A DNA stretch of 64,000 nt from Octadecabacter dasysiphoniae (GCF_021532615.1 NZ_JAKGAQ010000002.1:1-64000); one strand, 5' to 3'; positions 18,712 through 28,034 are shown, numbered from the stretch's first letter. Numbers and translations are program-made. The notes: a model not told the origin generated them from the sequence alone.

Positions 18712-19893
18712 ATGAAAACCTTTTTCTCTTGGCTCCTGCGCGGCCTGCTGATCGGCATTCTGGCCGTTGCAGGGCTGGCCGTTCTCGAACGCGACCGCAT
18801 CGGCCAGCTCATATCCTTCATGACGCTATACAACAAAGACGACATCGTCGAAAACTTCGCCACCATGGACAGCATGTTTGAAACCGCAACGATGGTTCCG
18901 AACACAGACACCGTGAACCGCCTGACGACCGGTGCCACGATGGATATGCCCGCAGGATTTACCGCATGGACACAGGACCGATCCGTCACGGCTGTGATGG
19001 TCCTCAAAGACGGCATCATCCGCCATGAAAGCTATCCGCTGACGGCCCCCAACGAAACAGATCCCGCAACGTCAAACCGAATGGGGTTTTCGCTGTCCAA
19101 ATCGTTCCTGTCCGTACTGATGGGCGTCCTTGTCGATGATGGCACGATCCCCGACCTCGACGCGCAAGTGACCCAATATGTGCCGTCCCTGATCGGATCC
19201 GCCTACGCAGGCGCAACCATCCGCGACGTGCTGCAAATGTCATCCGGCGTGACCTTCGATGAGGATTATCTCGCTTTCTGGTCCGACATCAACAAGATGA
19301 GCCGCGTCCTCGCCTTGGGTCAATCCATGGATCAGTTTGCCGAAGGGCTGACAGACACCTTCACCACCCCCGGTACAGACTGGCAGTATGTGTCAATCGA
19401 CACCCACATTATTGGCATGGTCATTCGCGGCGCAACGGGCCGCACGATCCCCGATCTGCTCAACGAAAAGGTGATCACCCCCCTCGCCCCCACAGTGCCG
19501 CCATTCTACCTCAAGGACGGATACGGCGTCGCCTTTGTGTTGGGCGGCATGAACATGACAACCCACGACTATGCCTTGTTCGGGCATATGGTCGCCAATG
19601 GCGGCATCTCCTTCGGCACCCGCATCGTATCCGAGGCGTGGATCGACGAAAGCACCGCCCCCAGCGCGAACACAACCGCACAAGAACTCGGTTATGGGTA
19701 TCAATGGTGGTCCCCCGTGGGCGCAACGACCGGCCAATTCATGGCACGTGGCATCTACGGGCAATACATCTACATCGACCGCCCCCGCGGCGTGGTCATC
19801 GCCGTGAATGCAGCAGACAGATTGTTTCGTGAAGACGGCGTCGCAGACAGCAACGTCGCCATGTTCCGCCAAATCGCAGAAAGTATTGAGTGA
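18712..19893 (+). CDS. Membrane-anchored serine hydrolase, beta-lactamase-related (class C fold)
   Basis: A 393-residue protein with one N-terminal membrane span (about residues 8-25) and a periplasmic serine-hydrolase domain. The nucleophile is Ser127 in the SLSK motif (127-130), and WQYVSID supplies the Tyr-x-Ser motif seen in 6-aminohexanoate-dimer hydrolase and esterase relatives. True beta-lactamase activity is unlikely; esterase or peptidase activity is more probable. The downstream gene starts within its stop codon (TGATG). Confidence 0.85.
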   Translation: MKTFFSWLLRGLLIGILAVAGLAVLERDRIGQLISFMTLYNKDDIVENFATMDSMFETATMVPNTDTVNRLTTGATMDMPAGFTAWTQDRSVTAVMVLKDGIIRHESYPLTAPNETDPATSNRMGFSLSKSFLSVLMGVLVDDGTIPDLDAQVTQYVPSLIGSAYAGATIRDVLQMSSGVTFDEDYLAFWSDINKMSRVLALGQSMDQFAEGLTDTFTTPGTDWQYVSIDTHIIGMVIRGATGRTIPDLLNEKVITPLAPTVPPFYLKDGYGVAFVLGGMNMTTHDYALFGHMVANGGISFGTRIVSEAWIDESTAPSANTTAQELGYGYQWWSPVGATTGQFMARGIYGQYIYIDRPRGVVIAVNAADRLFREDGVADSNVAMFRQIAESIE

Positions 19894-20267
19894 TGGAAAA
19901 AGATGCCTCTCTGAATGTGCTGGGTAAGCCCCTCGCGCTGTGTTCCACCGACCCGATGACAGGGTTCTTTCGCAACGGCGCTTGTGACACCTGCGCTGCG
20001 GACAATGGCAGCCATACGGTGTGTGCCGTGCTAACCGCCGAATTCCTCGCGTTCTCCAAATACGTCGGCAATGACCTCAGCACCCCGCGCCCTGAATACC
20101 GGTTCGCAGGCCTCAACCCCGGCGACGGCTGGTGCCTGTGTGCGTCACGGTTCCTACAGGCGGCTGAGGAAGGCTGCGCCCCAAAGGTGAACCTTGCTGC
20201 AACTCATCAAAAGGCACTCGATATCGTGCCGCTTGCGGTGTTGGAGCAACATGAAATTTCGAAATGA
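19893..20267 (+). CDS. DUF2237 family protein
   Basis: A 124-residue protein of the DUF2237 family, recognisable from LNVLGKPLALCSTDPMTGFF, the CDTCAADNGSHTVCAVLT cysteine cluster and NDLSTPRPEYRFAGLNPGD. The conserved cysteines suggest metal binding but the role is unknown. The ATG overlaps the stop of the serine hydrolase gene, so the two are translationally coupled. Confidence 0.85.
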   Translation: MEKDASLNVLGKPLALCSTDPMTGFFRNGACDTCAADNGSHTVCAVLTAEFLAFSKYVGNDLSTPRPEYRFAGLNPGDGWCLCASRFLQAAEEGCAPKVNLAATHQKALDIVPLAVLEQHEISK

Positions 20268-20350
20268 GGCGACCTAAGACACTTTCGAATGTCTGCTTTG
20301 AGCCCAAACCTACTGATGCTGCAGAGTGCGTGAACGGCTGCGCAGGGCGG

Positions 20351-20362
20351 AGAGCGGACATT
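20351..20362. repeat. AGAGCGGACATT repeat, left of the TRAP/leuCD module
   Basis: A 12-mer in the gene-free stretch 20268-20481 that recurs in the same orientation at 28221-28232, on the other side of the TRAP/hydrolase/leuCD module, where it abuts a 21-bp repeat. Twelve bases alone could be chance; the flanking position is what makes it notable. Confidence 0.3.
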
Positions 20363-20481
20363 CGCGGCTGTTGCGCAATGTAAATCCAACCACAGCAGAA
20401 GCTGTAATTGGGTCAGGATTTGACGGACCAAATTGTATAGGACGCAGATGGCCTGCTTTGAATCCTCATCGACGAACGCGA

Positions 20482-22293
20482 CTAGTTCGTAATGATTTCC
20501 GGTCCCATAAATGTGATGGGCAACACGGTCGACAGCCATGGGATGTAGGTCACCATGATCAGGAACACGAAGAGCACGGCCAAGAACGGCAGAGCCGCGC
20601 GCACGACCCGCATCATCGACATGTTCACCACGCCCGATGTCACGAACAGGTTCAAACCAACGGGCGGTGTGATCATCCCGATTTCCATGTTCACCACCAT
20701 GATGATGCCAAGGTGGATTGGGTCGATGCCCAGTTGAATTGCGATCGGGAACACCAGCGGAGCAACGATCACGATCAGCCCCGACGGCTCCATGAACTGT
20801 CCACCGATCAATAAGATTATGTTGACGATGATCAGAAATGTAATCGGGCCAAGACCTGCTGCCAGCATCACTTCGGTAATGTGTTGCGGGATTTGTTCGT
20901 CTGTCAAAACATGTTTCAGGATCAACGCGTTCGCGATGATGAACATCAACATGATCGTCAGTTTACCGGCCTCAAGAAGCGTTTGCTTAGTGTCACGATG
21001 AAACAATGCTGGGATCGCGAAGATCACGTTTTCCGCGTTGGCACGCAATAGGTTCTTGCCCCCCGCAATCAACGACTCGACATAGCCGCCACCCGACACT
21101 TCCAACCGCTGCGCCCCGCGCACCAGGCTAAACACGAAAACCGCCGGTGGCAGCAATAGGATGAACACCGCTCCGATGATCTGGACGATCACAAACAATA
21201 CCGCCACGTCCGATGTCAGCACCGAATATACCGCATAGAGCATCGGCAGCACGCCAAAGATCAGCACAGCCCCCGTTGCAACCTGCATCCCATTGCCTGC
21301 GGGCACTGCTTTGGCGATTAACATCGCCAAAACCGAAGCTACCAATAAGAACGCACCAGCGGCCGCAAAGGCGAACCACATCGGCGTGCCCATCATGAAA
21401 CAGCCAATCGCATAAAGAATGAAAGTGACGAGCGTGAAACCCCAGACGCGGAGCCCCAACAAGCCTAGGTCGGCCTCAGCTTCGGGCAGCCAGCTGCGCC
21501 CCTTCAATGGCCCCATGTCGCGGTAAATGAAAATCGATACGATAAAGGCATAGACAGAGGCAATCGCTGCGGCTTCGGTCGGCGTGAACACACCCCCATA
21601 GATACCGCCCAAGATGACCACCATCAGGAACAGCCCCCAAGAGGCGTCAAGAATGGTCGAGAACACTTGTTCAAATCCCTGCCATTCACCTTTTGGCAAA
21701 TTTTTGACTCGTGCAATGACATAGATGGTGACCATCAGCATGAAGCCCGCCAAAAGGCCCGGAATGACGCCCGCAAGGAACATCCGCCCCACGGACACAT
21801 CTGTGGCCGAGGCATAAACGACCATCACAATGGATGGCGGGATCAATATGCCAAGCGTCCCCGCGTTACAGATGACACCCGCAGCAAAGTCTTTGGTGTA
21901 GCCGGACTTGACCATGCCTGCGATCACAATAGACCCGACAGCGACAACCGTTGCGGGAGATGAGCCAGACAAGGCTGCAAAAAGCATACACGCCAGAACG
22001 CCCGCAATCGCGAGACCCCCACGCACATGGCCAATGATCGCAATCGCGAAATCAATGATCCGGCGCGCCACTCCACCTGTGGACATGAAGGAAGATGCCA
22101 AGATGAAAAATGGGATCGCGAGCAGCGTGTAGTGCCCCGCCATCGCCTGATAGAGCGACTGCGCCACTGACGCGAGCGAGCTGTCAGACAACACCAACAA
22201 GAACAGCGTCGACGACAGGCCAAGGGCCACAGCGATTGGAACCCCGATTGCCAGCAAGGCAATGACCATGCCAAAGAGAATTGCGACTTCCAT
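20482..22293 (-). CDS. dctM: TRAP transporter large permease (DctM type, long form)
   Basis: A 603-residue polytopic inner-membrane protein, the transport channel of a TRAP importer driven by an ion gradient. The N-terminal (GSSPATVVAVGSI) and C-terminal (EIGMITPPVGLNLFVTSG) family signatures are present. It is about 170 residues longer than the usual DctM because of an insertion at about residues 255-430 with several extra membrane spans. This long form is known among proteobacterial TRAP systems. Its gene follows the small permease by 3 bases. Confidence 0.92.
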   Translation of the reverse strand: MEVAILFGMVIALLAIGVPIAVALGLSSTLFLLVLSDSSLASVAQSLYQAMAGHYTLLAIPFFILASSFMSTGGVARRIIDFAIAIIGHVRGGLAIAGVLACMLFAALSGSSPATVVAVGSIVIAGMVKSGYTKDFAAGVICNAGTLGILIPPSIVMVVYASATDVSVGRMFLAGVIPGLLAGFMLMVTIYVIARVKNLPKGEWQGFEQVFSTILDASWGLFLMVVILGGIYGGVFTPTEAAAIASVYAFIVSIFIYRDMGPLKGRSWLPEAEADLGLLGLRVWGFTLVTFILYAIGCFMMGTPMWFAFAAAGAFLLVASVLAMLIAKAVPAGNGMQVATGAVLIFGVLPMLYAVYSVLTSDVAVLFVIVQIIGAVFILLLPPAVFVFSLVRGAQRLEVSGGGYVESLIAGGKNLLRANAENVIFAIPALFHRDTKQTLLEAGKLTIMLMFIIANALILKHVLTDEQIPQHITEVMLAAGLGPITFLIIVNIILLIGGQFMEPSGLIVIVAPLVFPIAIQLGIDPIHLGIIMVVNMEIGMITPPVGLNLFVTSGVVNMSMMRVVRAALPFLAVLFVFLIMVTYIPWLSTVLPITFMGPEIITN

Positions 22294-22296
22294 GAC

Positions 22297-22980
22297 TCAA
22301 GTCTCCTTGGGCAAGCTGGCGCCAGCTTCTTCAACGGCGTCTTCAGCTTCGTGGCTGACGATGATTGTGTCGATCTCTCCGCGCAGGATCCGGATTAAAT
22401 TCTGCACAACGCGAAACAACATCAACGCCATCGCGAACGGCATCATCGCGTAAGGCACGACGCGCGGCAGTTTCTCGTATTCTTCACCAAGGTTGAACGT
22501 GTTTTCCAACCATGTCTGCGCGAACGGAATCGGCACTTGGTCCAATTCATACCAGCCTTGATCGCGGGAGTTCTCGAATCCGGTGGGGAACCAGCGGCCT
22601 GACGTGGCGTCCAGCCCCGCAAACGGCGCCCAATAGTCCCAGGCGCCTTTCAGCAACAGCACGCCGTAAAGGATACACGCCAGCGTCGCCAGAATACCAA
22701 GCCCGCGACGTGTCGATTTTCCCGTCAAGTTCAGCATGGCATCCACGCCAAGGTGGCTGACCACTTTGAACCCATAAGAAATGCCAAACAAAACCAGCCA
22801 TGCAAATAAGATGAGAACCACCTCAAGTCCCCAGATCAACTGGCTGTTGAACCCATAGCGCATCACAACATTTGTAAACGTCACGAGGGTCATCAAACCC
22901 AACAACACGGCGATGATGCTCTCTTCGATGTTGTGAACGATCGAACTGATCCGCCCCTTGGGTTGATATCCACCCGACAT
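22297..22980 (-). CDS. dctQ: TRAP transporter small permease (DctQ type)
   Basis: A 227-residue membrane protein with four main spans, the usual DctQ topology, pairing with the long DctM. It carries a hydrophilic loop of about 60 residues between the third and fourth spans (around GRWFPTGFENSRDQGW), longer than in short DctQ proteins. It lies between the binding-protein gene and dctM in one leftward operon. Confidence 0.9.
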   Translation of the reverse strand: MSGGYQPKGRISSIVHNIEESIIAVLLGLMTLVTFTNVVMRYGFNSQLIWGLEVVLILFAWLVLFGISYGFKVVSHLGVDAMLNLTGKSTRRGLGILATLACILYGVLLLKGAWDYWAPFAGLDATSGRWFPTGFENSRDQGWYELDQVPIPFAQTWLENTFNLGEEYEKLPRVVPYAMMPFAMALMLFRVVQNLIRILRGEIDTIIVSHEAEDAVEEAGASLPKET

Positions 22981-23050
22981 TGCTATCCCTCCTCAAGACG
23001 GAATCGGCCACAACAGCAGCCGACCCGATTGTTAACGTAGGATCAAAGCC

Positions 23051-24052
23051 TTACAGTGCATCGTTGATCGCTTGTGCGGCGTCGATGTTTTCTTGGCCCA
23101 CGTCATCCACGAACTGTTCCCAAACGGGCTTCATGGTTTCGACCCATGCTGCACGCTGCTCTGATGTCAGCTCACGGATCACACCGCCTGCATCGATGAT
23201 GGATTGCTTGGCGACCTCGTTCACCGCAAAGCTCTCAGCGTTGCGCGTTTCGGTGACTTCGCTAAGGATCGTCAGGAACTGATCTCGCACTTCGGGCTCA
23301 AGCCCGTCGAGCCAATCAACAGAGGTCACCACAAGGTAGTCGATGATCCCGTGATCTGTCTGGGTTGTGCCGTCCTGAACTTCAAAGAACTTTTGACCCC
23401 AAATATTGGACCATGTGTTCTCTTGGCCATCAACAACGCCCGTTTGTAGGGCACCGTAAACCTCAGAAAACGACATCGGCTGCGGGGATGCGCCCATGGC
23501 TTCCATCTGCGCAATCAACACGTCGGACGGCTGGACGCGGAACTTTAGCCCTTCGGCGTCCGTCGGCACCATCAGCGGAACATTGGCCGACATTTGCTTC
23601 ATGCCATTGTGCCAATACCCCAGACCCTGAAGACCGCGGCGCTGCATGGAATCAAGCATCGCCTGACCAGTGTCAGACGCTTGGAACTGATCCACGGCTT
23701 CAATATTCGCGAACATGAACGGCAAATCAAAGATACGGAACTGACGGGTGAAGGCTTCGAACTTGGACAGCGAAGGTGCAGCCAATTGAACGTCGCCCTG
23801 AAGCATCGCTTCCAGCACCTGGTCATCGTTATAGAGCGAAGACTGCGGGAACACTTCCATGCACATCACGCCGTTCATCTCGGCGTTCACACGCTCTTGC
23901 AGCAACGTCGCCGCGATGCCTTTTGGGTGGCGGTCGGTGTTGGTGACGTGACTGAACTTAACGACGACCTCACCCTCATCGCAGTCCGCCAACGCGGACG
24001 TCGCGCTGAACGCCATTGTCAGGGAAAGTGCCGTGCTTAAAAAAAACTTCAT
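23051..24052 (-). CDS. dctP: TRAP transporter substrate-binding protein (DctP type)
   Basis: A 333-residue periplasmic binding protein with a Sec signal peptide ending at SALA-DCDEG. KFRVQPSDV holds the conserved Arg that binds a carboxylate, and the following PMSFSEVYGALQTGVVDGQE segment is the DctP signature. The ligand is therefore most likely an organic acid. The ATG at 24052 is preferred to one four codons upstream. First gene of the dctP-dctQ-dctM operon, divergent from the hydrolase-leuCD operon. Confidence 0.93.
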   Translation of the reverse strand: MKFFLSTALSLTMAFSATSALADCDEGEVVVKFSHVTNTDRHPKGIAATLLQERVNAEMNGVMCMEVFPQSSLYNDDQVLEAMLQGDVQLAAPSLSKFEAFTRQFRIFDLPFMFANIEAVDQFQASDTGQAMLDSMQRRGLQGLGYWHNGMKQMSANVPLMVPTDAEGLKFRVQPSDVLIAQMEAMGASPQPMSFSEVYGALQTGVVDGQENTWSNIWGQKFFEVQDGTTQTDHGIIDYLVVTSVDWLDGLEPEVRDQFLTILSEVTETRNAESFAVNEVAKQSIIDAGGVIRELTSEQRAAWVETMKPVWEQFVDDVGQENIDAAQAINDAL

Positions 24053-24153
24053 AGTATCCTCCATTGAACCGCATCGCCGCGCCCATGGATTTCTCTAGGG
24101 CGGCTTGTGTCGCCAAAGCCTATCGGGGATTGCTGTGAGGATTAGTCGGCAAT

Positions 24154-24191
24154 ACTGATCAGTTTTTCCGATTAATGTTTCCAAATTAATC
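24154..24191. promoter_or_regulatory. Palindromes in the divergent dctP/hydrolase promoter region
   Basis: A perfect 10-bp palindrome ACTGATCAGT (24154-24163) is followed by GATTAAT (24170-24176) and its exact inverse ATTAATC (24185-24191) with 8 bases between. The spacing and AT-rich dyad fit a LysR-type operator. The regulator is plausibly the LysR protein encoded at 27150, which would then coordinate both operons. Confidence 0.45.
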
Positions 24192-24231
24192 TGAGATACT
24201 GGATAAAAGCATTTTCCCCGGGGAGTTCGAA

Positions 24232-25137
24232 ATGTTCCAGGATTTCGTTGAAGAGCGTATCGAAGGCGATGGTGCGACGCTGTTCGTCCGCCGCGCGGGG
24301 CCCGAAGGGGCGCCACCGATTGTCCTTCTTCATGGGTATCCGCAGACATCTGCTATGTGGCACGGTGTAGCGCCAACTCTGGCACGCTCGTACCAAGTCG
24401 TCTGCCCAGACTTGCGCGGATATGGTCGATCAGACAAACCAACGTCGGACGCGTCGCATGAACCTTATTCAAAACGCGCTATGGCGGGTGACATCGTCGC
24501 AGTCATGCAGCGTTTGGGGCATAATAGGTTTCTAGTCGGAGCCCATGATCGAGGTGCGCGGGTGGCGCATCGGATGGGTTTGGACCATCCCGAATATGTC
24601 GCGGCCATGGCTTTGCTCGACATCGCACCGACCCGCGAAATGTATGCTGGTACCGGCGTCAAATTCGCGCGTGCTTACTGGCATTGGTTCTTCCTGACCC
24701 AACCAAACCCGTTGCCCGAACACATGATCGGTGCTGACCCGGAAGGGTTTTGGAAACTGAAGTGTTTCAATCAGGCACGCGGCGACAATCCGTTCTCACC
24801 CGACGCTTTGGCGGAATACTTGGCGGCCTTTGCCGATCCGGACGCCATTCATGCAAGCTGCGAGGACTACCGCGCCGCCGCAACCATCGACATCGAGCAT
24901 GACGACGCAGACCAAGGGCGAAAACTCGACATGCCCCTCCTGACGCTCTGGGCGAAACGCGGTGTGATTGAGGCCTGCTTTGATGCGCTTGGCCTCTGGC
25001 GTCAGCGCGCCGCGCAGGTTGAGGGCGAGGCTCTCGACACCACTCATTACATGGCCGAAGAAATTCCGGATGATATCGCTGCGCGCATGTCTGATTTCTT
25101 TGCCCGTCACCCGATCCAAGCGGAGACAGCCAAATGA
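24232..25137 (+). CDS. Alpha/beta hydrolase, fluoroacetate/haloacetate dehalogenase-like
   Basis: A 301-residue alpha/beta hydrolase. The nucleophile is Asp106 in GAHDRGARVAHRM, which also supplies Arg107 and Arg110, the carboxylate-binding arginines of fluoroacetate dehalogenase. HGYP (34-37) forms the oxyanion hole, YWHW (149-152) matches the halide-binding His-Trp of that family, and His272 in THYMAEE is the catalytic base. These features fit C-halogen cleavage of a small 2-halo acid, but related enzymes act as epoxide hydrolases or esterases. It opens an operon with leuC and leuD, with an ATGA overlap. Confidence 0.85.
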   Translation: MFQDFVEERIEGDGATLFVRRAGPEGAPPIVLLHGYPQTSAMWHGVAPTLARSYQVVCPDLRGYGRSDKPTSDASHEPYSKRAMAGDIVAVMQRLGHNRFLVGAHDRGARVAHRMGLDHPEYVAAMALLDIAPTREMYAGTGVKFARAYWHWFFLTQPNPLPEHMIGADPEGFWKLKCFNQARGDNPFSPDALAEYLAAFADPDAIHASCEDYRAAATIDIEHDDADQGRKLDMPLLTLWAKRGVIEACFDALGLWRQRAAQVEGEALDTTHYMAEEIPDDIAARMSDFFARHPIQAETAK

Positions 25138-26513
25138 ACCGGACGCTTTATGACAAATTGGTCGACGCCCATAAGGTGTGCGATCTGCCCGATGGCGACA
25201 TGCTGATCTACGTCGATTTTCACATCATGAATGAATACACCAGCCCACAGGCCTTTTCGGGGCTCGACACAAAGGGGTTGGATGTTTGGCGACCCGAGGC
25301 GCATCTAGCGGTCGTAGACCATGTGAACGCGACCCGAAGCAGTGAACCCCATGATGCGGCGTCAAAGCTGCTCATCGACAACTTGCAGGCAAACTGCACC
25401 AAACACGGTATCGCCTTTTACGGCCTTGGCGACCCGCGACAGGGCATCGAACACGTTGTGGTGCCTGAACAGGGGCTCGTCGCCCCGGGGATGCTGATCG
25501 CTTGCGGCGACAGCCATACCACCACCTATGGAGCTTACGGCGCGCTTGGCTTCGGAATCGGCACATCCGAGGTCGAACATGTGCTCGCCACCCAAACCCT
25601 GCGCTACAAGCGCATGAAAACCATGCGCGTCACGCTCAACGGTGAGACTGCGCCTGGCGTGACCGCAAAAGACATCATCATGAAGGTCGTGCAAGTCGTG
25701 GGCGCAGGAGGTGCAAATGGATTTGCAGTAGAATTTGCAGGCTCAGCCATTCGCGGTCTCGATATGGCCGGACGTATGACCGTTTGCAATATGGCGGTTG
25801 AGCTGGGCGCTCGCGCGGCCTTGATTGCAGCGGATGACATTACTGAGCGTGCATTGCAGGGTCATCATCATAGCGGTCATTGTGCCTTCGAAAGTGAAAC
25901 CTGGGTCAGTGATTCCGAAGCCGTATTTGACAAAGAGTTCACCATCGCGGGGGCCGAAATTGAACCGTTGATCACTTGGGGCACTAGTCCGGATCAGTCA
26001 GTGCCCATCACAGCGAATGTGCCTTCAAAAAAGAACTTTGTCTCCCCGAAGGCTAAAGCGGCGCTGGAACGAGCGTTGCAATACATGGGGTTAACCGAAG
26101 GGCAACCGGCCCAGTCGATAAAAATCGACACGGCATTCATCGGCTCTTGCACCAACAGCCGTATCGAAGATTTACGAGAGGCCGCCAAAATACTGGATGG
26201 CCGGAAAGTTGCCGACGGAGTCGAAGCCATCGTTGTGCCAGGTTCTGCCATGACACGTATCAAGGCCGAAGCGGAAGGCCTGCGTGCCATCTTTGAGGCA
26301 GCAGGTTTTGAATGGCGACCTGAAGCAGGCTGTTCCATGTGTCTGGCGATGAACGACGACATTGCCATGGATGGAGAGCGGGTAGCCTCATCTACCAACC
26401 GAAACTTTGAAGGACGTCAGGGCCGTGGTGCGCGCACCCATTTGATGTCGCCAGCAATGGTTGCCGCGGCCGCAGTCACTGGTCATCTGGCTGATGTGCG
26501 AGATTTCAAATGA
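25134..26513 (+). CDS. LeuC-like hydro-lyase, large subunit (probably a catabolic paralogue)
   Basis: A 459-residue aconitase-superfamily large subunit. The [4Fe-4S] ligands Cys339 (GSCTNS), Cys400 and Cys403 (CSMC) are present, as are CGDSHTTTYGAYGALGFG and the final RNFEGRQGRG. The family name is 3-isopropylmalate dehydratase, but the N-terminus departs from typical LeuC, there is no leuB nearby, and the gene is embedded with a dehalogenase-like hydrolase, a LysR regulator and a TRAP importer. I infer a dehydratase for another 2- or 3-hydroxy diacid. Start and stop overlap its neighbours (ATGA). Confidence 0.85.
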   Translation: MNRTLYDKLVDAHKVCDLPDGDMLIYVDFHIMNEYTSPQAFSGLDTKGLDVWRPEAHLAVVDHVNATRSSEPHDAASKLLIDNLQANCTKHGIAFYGLGDPRQGIEHVVVPEQGLVAPGMLIACGDSHTTTYGAYGALGFGIGTSEVEHVLATQTLRYKRMKTMRVTLNGETAPGVTAKDIIMKVVQVVGAGGANGFAVEFAGSAIRGLDMAGRMTVCNMAVELGARAALIAADDITERALQGHHHSGHCAFESETWVSDSEAVFDKEFTIAGAEIEPLITWGTSPDQSVPITANVPSKKNFVSPKAKAALERALQYMGLTEGQPAQSIKIDTAFIGSCTNSRIEDLREAAKILDGRKVADGVEAIVVPGSAMTRIKAEAEGLRAIFEAAGFEWRPEAGCSMCLAMNDDIAMDGERVASSTNRNFEGRQGRGARTHLMSPAMVAAAAVTGHLADVRDFK

Positions 26514-27130
26514 AAGACAAGCCGATGACGAAAACGATCAAAGGGATCGCCGCCCCATTACCATTGGCGAATGTCGACACCGACGTGATCATGCCTAAGC
26601 GGTTTCTGATCACGATCACCCGCGAAGGGTTAGGTAACGGAACGTTTGCTGACCTGCGCTTTGACACCGCGGGTGGGCAGCGCCAAGAATTCATCTTGAA
26701 CAAGGCGCCTTGGACGCAGGCCAGTATCTTGGTCGTCGGTGACAATTTCGGCTGTGGGTCCAGTCGGGAACATGCCGTTTGGGGCCTGCGCCAGCTTGGA
26801 ATAGATGCTTGCATCGGGACGGGTTTTGCCGGGATATTTTACGACAACGCTCGCAAAAACGGTCTTGCACTTCCAGTTGTTTCCCCCTCGACACGGGACG
26901 CACTTTTACAATTTGCGAGCGATGCCTGTGGAGGCGAGATATCGATTGATCTCGAAAAACGAACGATTGCGGCAGGCAAACTGTCGGAGCCTTTCGAGAT
27001 GGACGATGCCACACAGACATCGCTGATCCGAGGTCGCGATGATACGCTAGATTCGCTGGATTATGCAGGTGCGATCCGGGATTTCGAAGCCGGATTGAAC
27101 AACGAAATGCGTGTAAGCGTTTTAAAGTAG
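26510..27130 (+). CDS. LeuD-like hydro-lyase, small subunit
   Basis: A 206-residue swivelling-domain partner of the preceding large subunit. Signatures include LPLANVDTDVIMPKRFL near the N-terminus and GDNFGCGSSREHAVWGL, with the catalytic Ser in GCGSSREHA. The ATG at 26510 overlaps the leuC-like stop; a second ATG five codons on is possible. As with the large subunit, the context argues for a catabolic rather than leucine-biosynthetic role. Confidence 0.88.
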   Translation: MKDKPMTKTIKGIAAPLPLANVDTDVIMPKRFLITITREGLGNGTFADLRFDTAGGQRQEFILNKAPWTQASILVVGDNFGCGSSREHAVWGLRQLGIDACIGTGFAGIFYDNARKNGLALPVVSPSTRDALLQFASDACGGEISIDLEKRTIAAGKLSEPFEMDDATQTSLIRGRDDTLDSLDYAGAIRDFEAGLNNEMRVSVLK

Positions 27131-27149
27131 ACCGTCAAAGGGGGACAGA

Positions 27150-28034
27150 TTGGATATCAGACAACTGGAATGCTTCGTCGCTGTCGCCGAAGAACTTCAC
27201 TTCCGACGCGCAGGGGAACGATTGGGGCTAAGCCAATCCGCTCTGTCTGAACGGGTCTCCGCGTTGGAGCACGAACTTGGGGCCCGGTTGCTTTTCAGGA
27301 CGACCCGGCAAGTCAGCCTGACCCAAGCCGGATCGGAATTCATTCAAGATGCCAAAAGAATTCTAACCGATATCGAAAGATCAGTCTCCAATGTTCGTCA
27401 TACTGCCGAGTCTGACTTGCGTCACATTCGGGTTAGCGGCGTCGACGAAGCAATTTCGATGTTGTTGCCGCGGACTCTGCTGGCTTTCCGGCAAACCGAC
27501 CCAAAGGTCCATGTTCAGGTTCTGGAAATTTCTTCCTCTGAACAGCACTCCCAAGAGTTGATCGGCCATCGTACCGATGTTGCCTTTGTTCGCACGCCTC
27601 TAGATGACGAATTCATTACCAGCGAGCTCCTGCACCGCCAGCCAATCGTGGTTGTCATTGCTGATGCCAACCCGCTTTCCGGCGCGGCGTCTCTTTCCAC
27701 ATCCGATATCGTTGACCAGCCGATCGTGGGGTATCCTAAGCACGCGCGACCAATCCTGCACGAGGCACTATGGAGTGGTTTTCGCCAAATTGGCGCTCAA
27801 CCAAATATTGTCTGTGAGATCATCGACAAGTCCACGTTGCTACAGTTCGTGGCCCATGGTCTCGGGATTGCGCTGGCACCAGCCTGGGTCAGGAATATCG
27901 CCCCACCCGGCGTTACCTTTGTCTCGTTTGAACCATGCGAAAACCAAATCGACCTGTATGTTGCGTTTCGAAAGTTAGGGAACTCTGACACCATTAAAAG
28001 TTTCGTCGATACCGTAAGAACAACCGCCGTCTAA
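27150..28034 (+). CDS. LysR family transcriptional regulator
   Basis: A 294-residue LysR-type regulator. The winged helix-turn-helix occupies residues 1-60 (MDIRQLECFVAVAEELHFRR) and a type-2 periplasmic-binding-like effector domain follows. The start is a TTG at 27150, fixed by the conserved N-terminus. It closes the hydrolase-leuCD operon, 19 bases after leuD, so it is probably the pathway-specific activator acting at 24154-24191. Confidence 0.9.
   Translation: MDIRQLECFVAVAEELHFRRAGERLGLSQSALSERVSALEHELGARLLFRTTRQVSLTQAGSEFIQDAKRILTDIERSVSNVRHTAESDLRHIRVSGVDEAISMLLPRTLLAFRQTDPKVHVQVLEISSSEQHSQELIGHRTDVAFVRTPLDDEFITSELLHRQPIVVVIADANPLSGAASLSTSDIVDQPIVGYPKHARPILHEALWSGFRQIGAQPNIVCEIIDKSTLLQFVAHGLGIALAPAWVRNIAPPGVTFVSFEPCENQIDLYVAFRKLGNSDTIKSFVDTVRTTAV

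Noticed and set aside
25134-27130. Assignment of the LeuC/LeuD-like pair as the leucine biosynthetic leuCD
   Set aside because: Not excluded, but the operon with a hydrolase, LysR and TRAP genes, the absence of leuB and the atypical N-terminus favour a catabolic paralogue; no symbol given.
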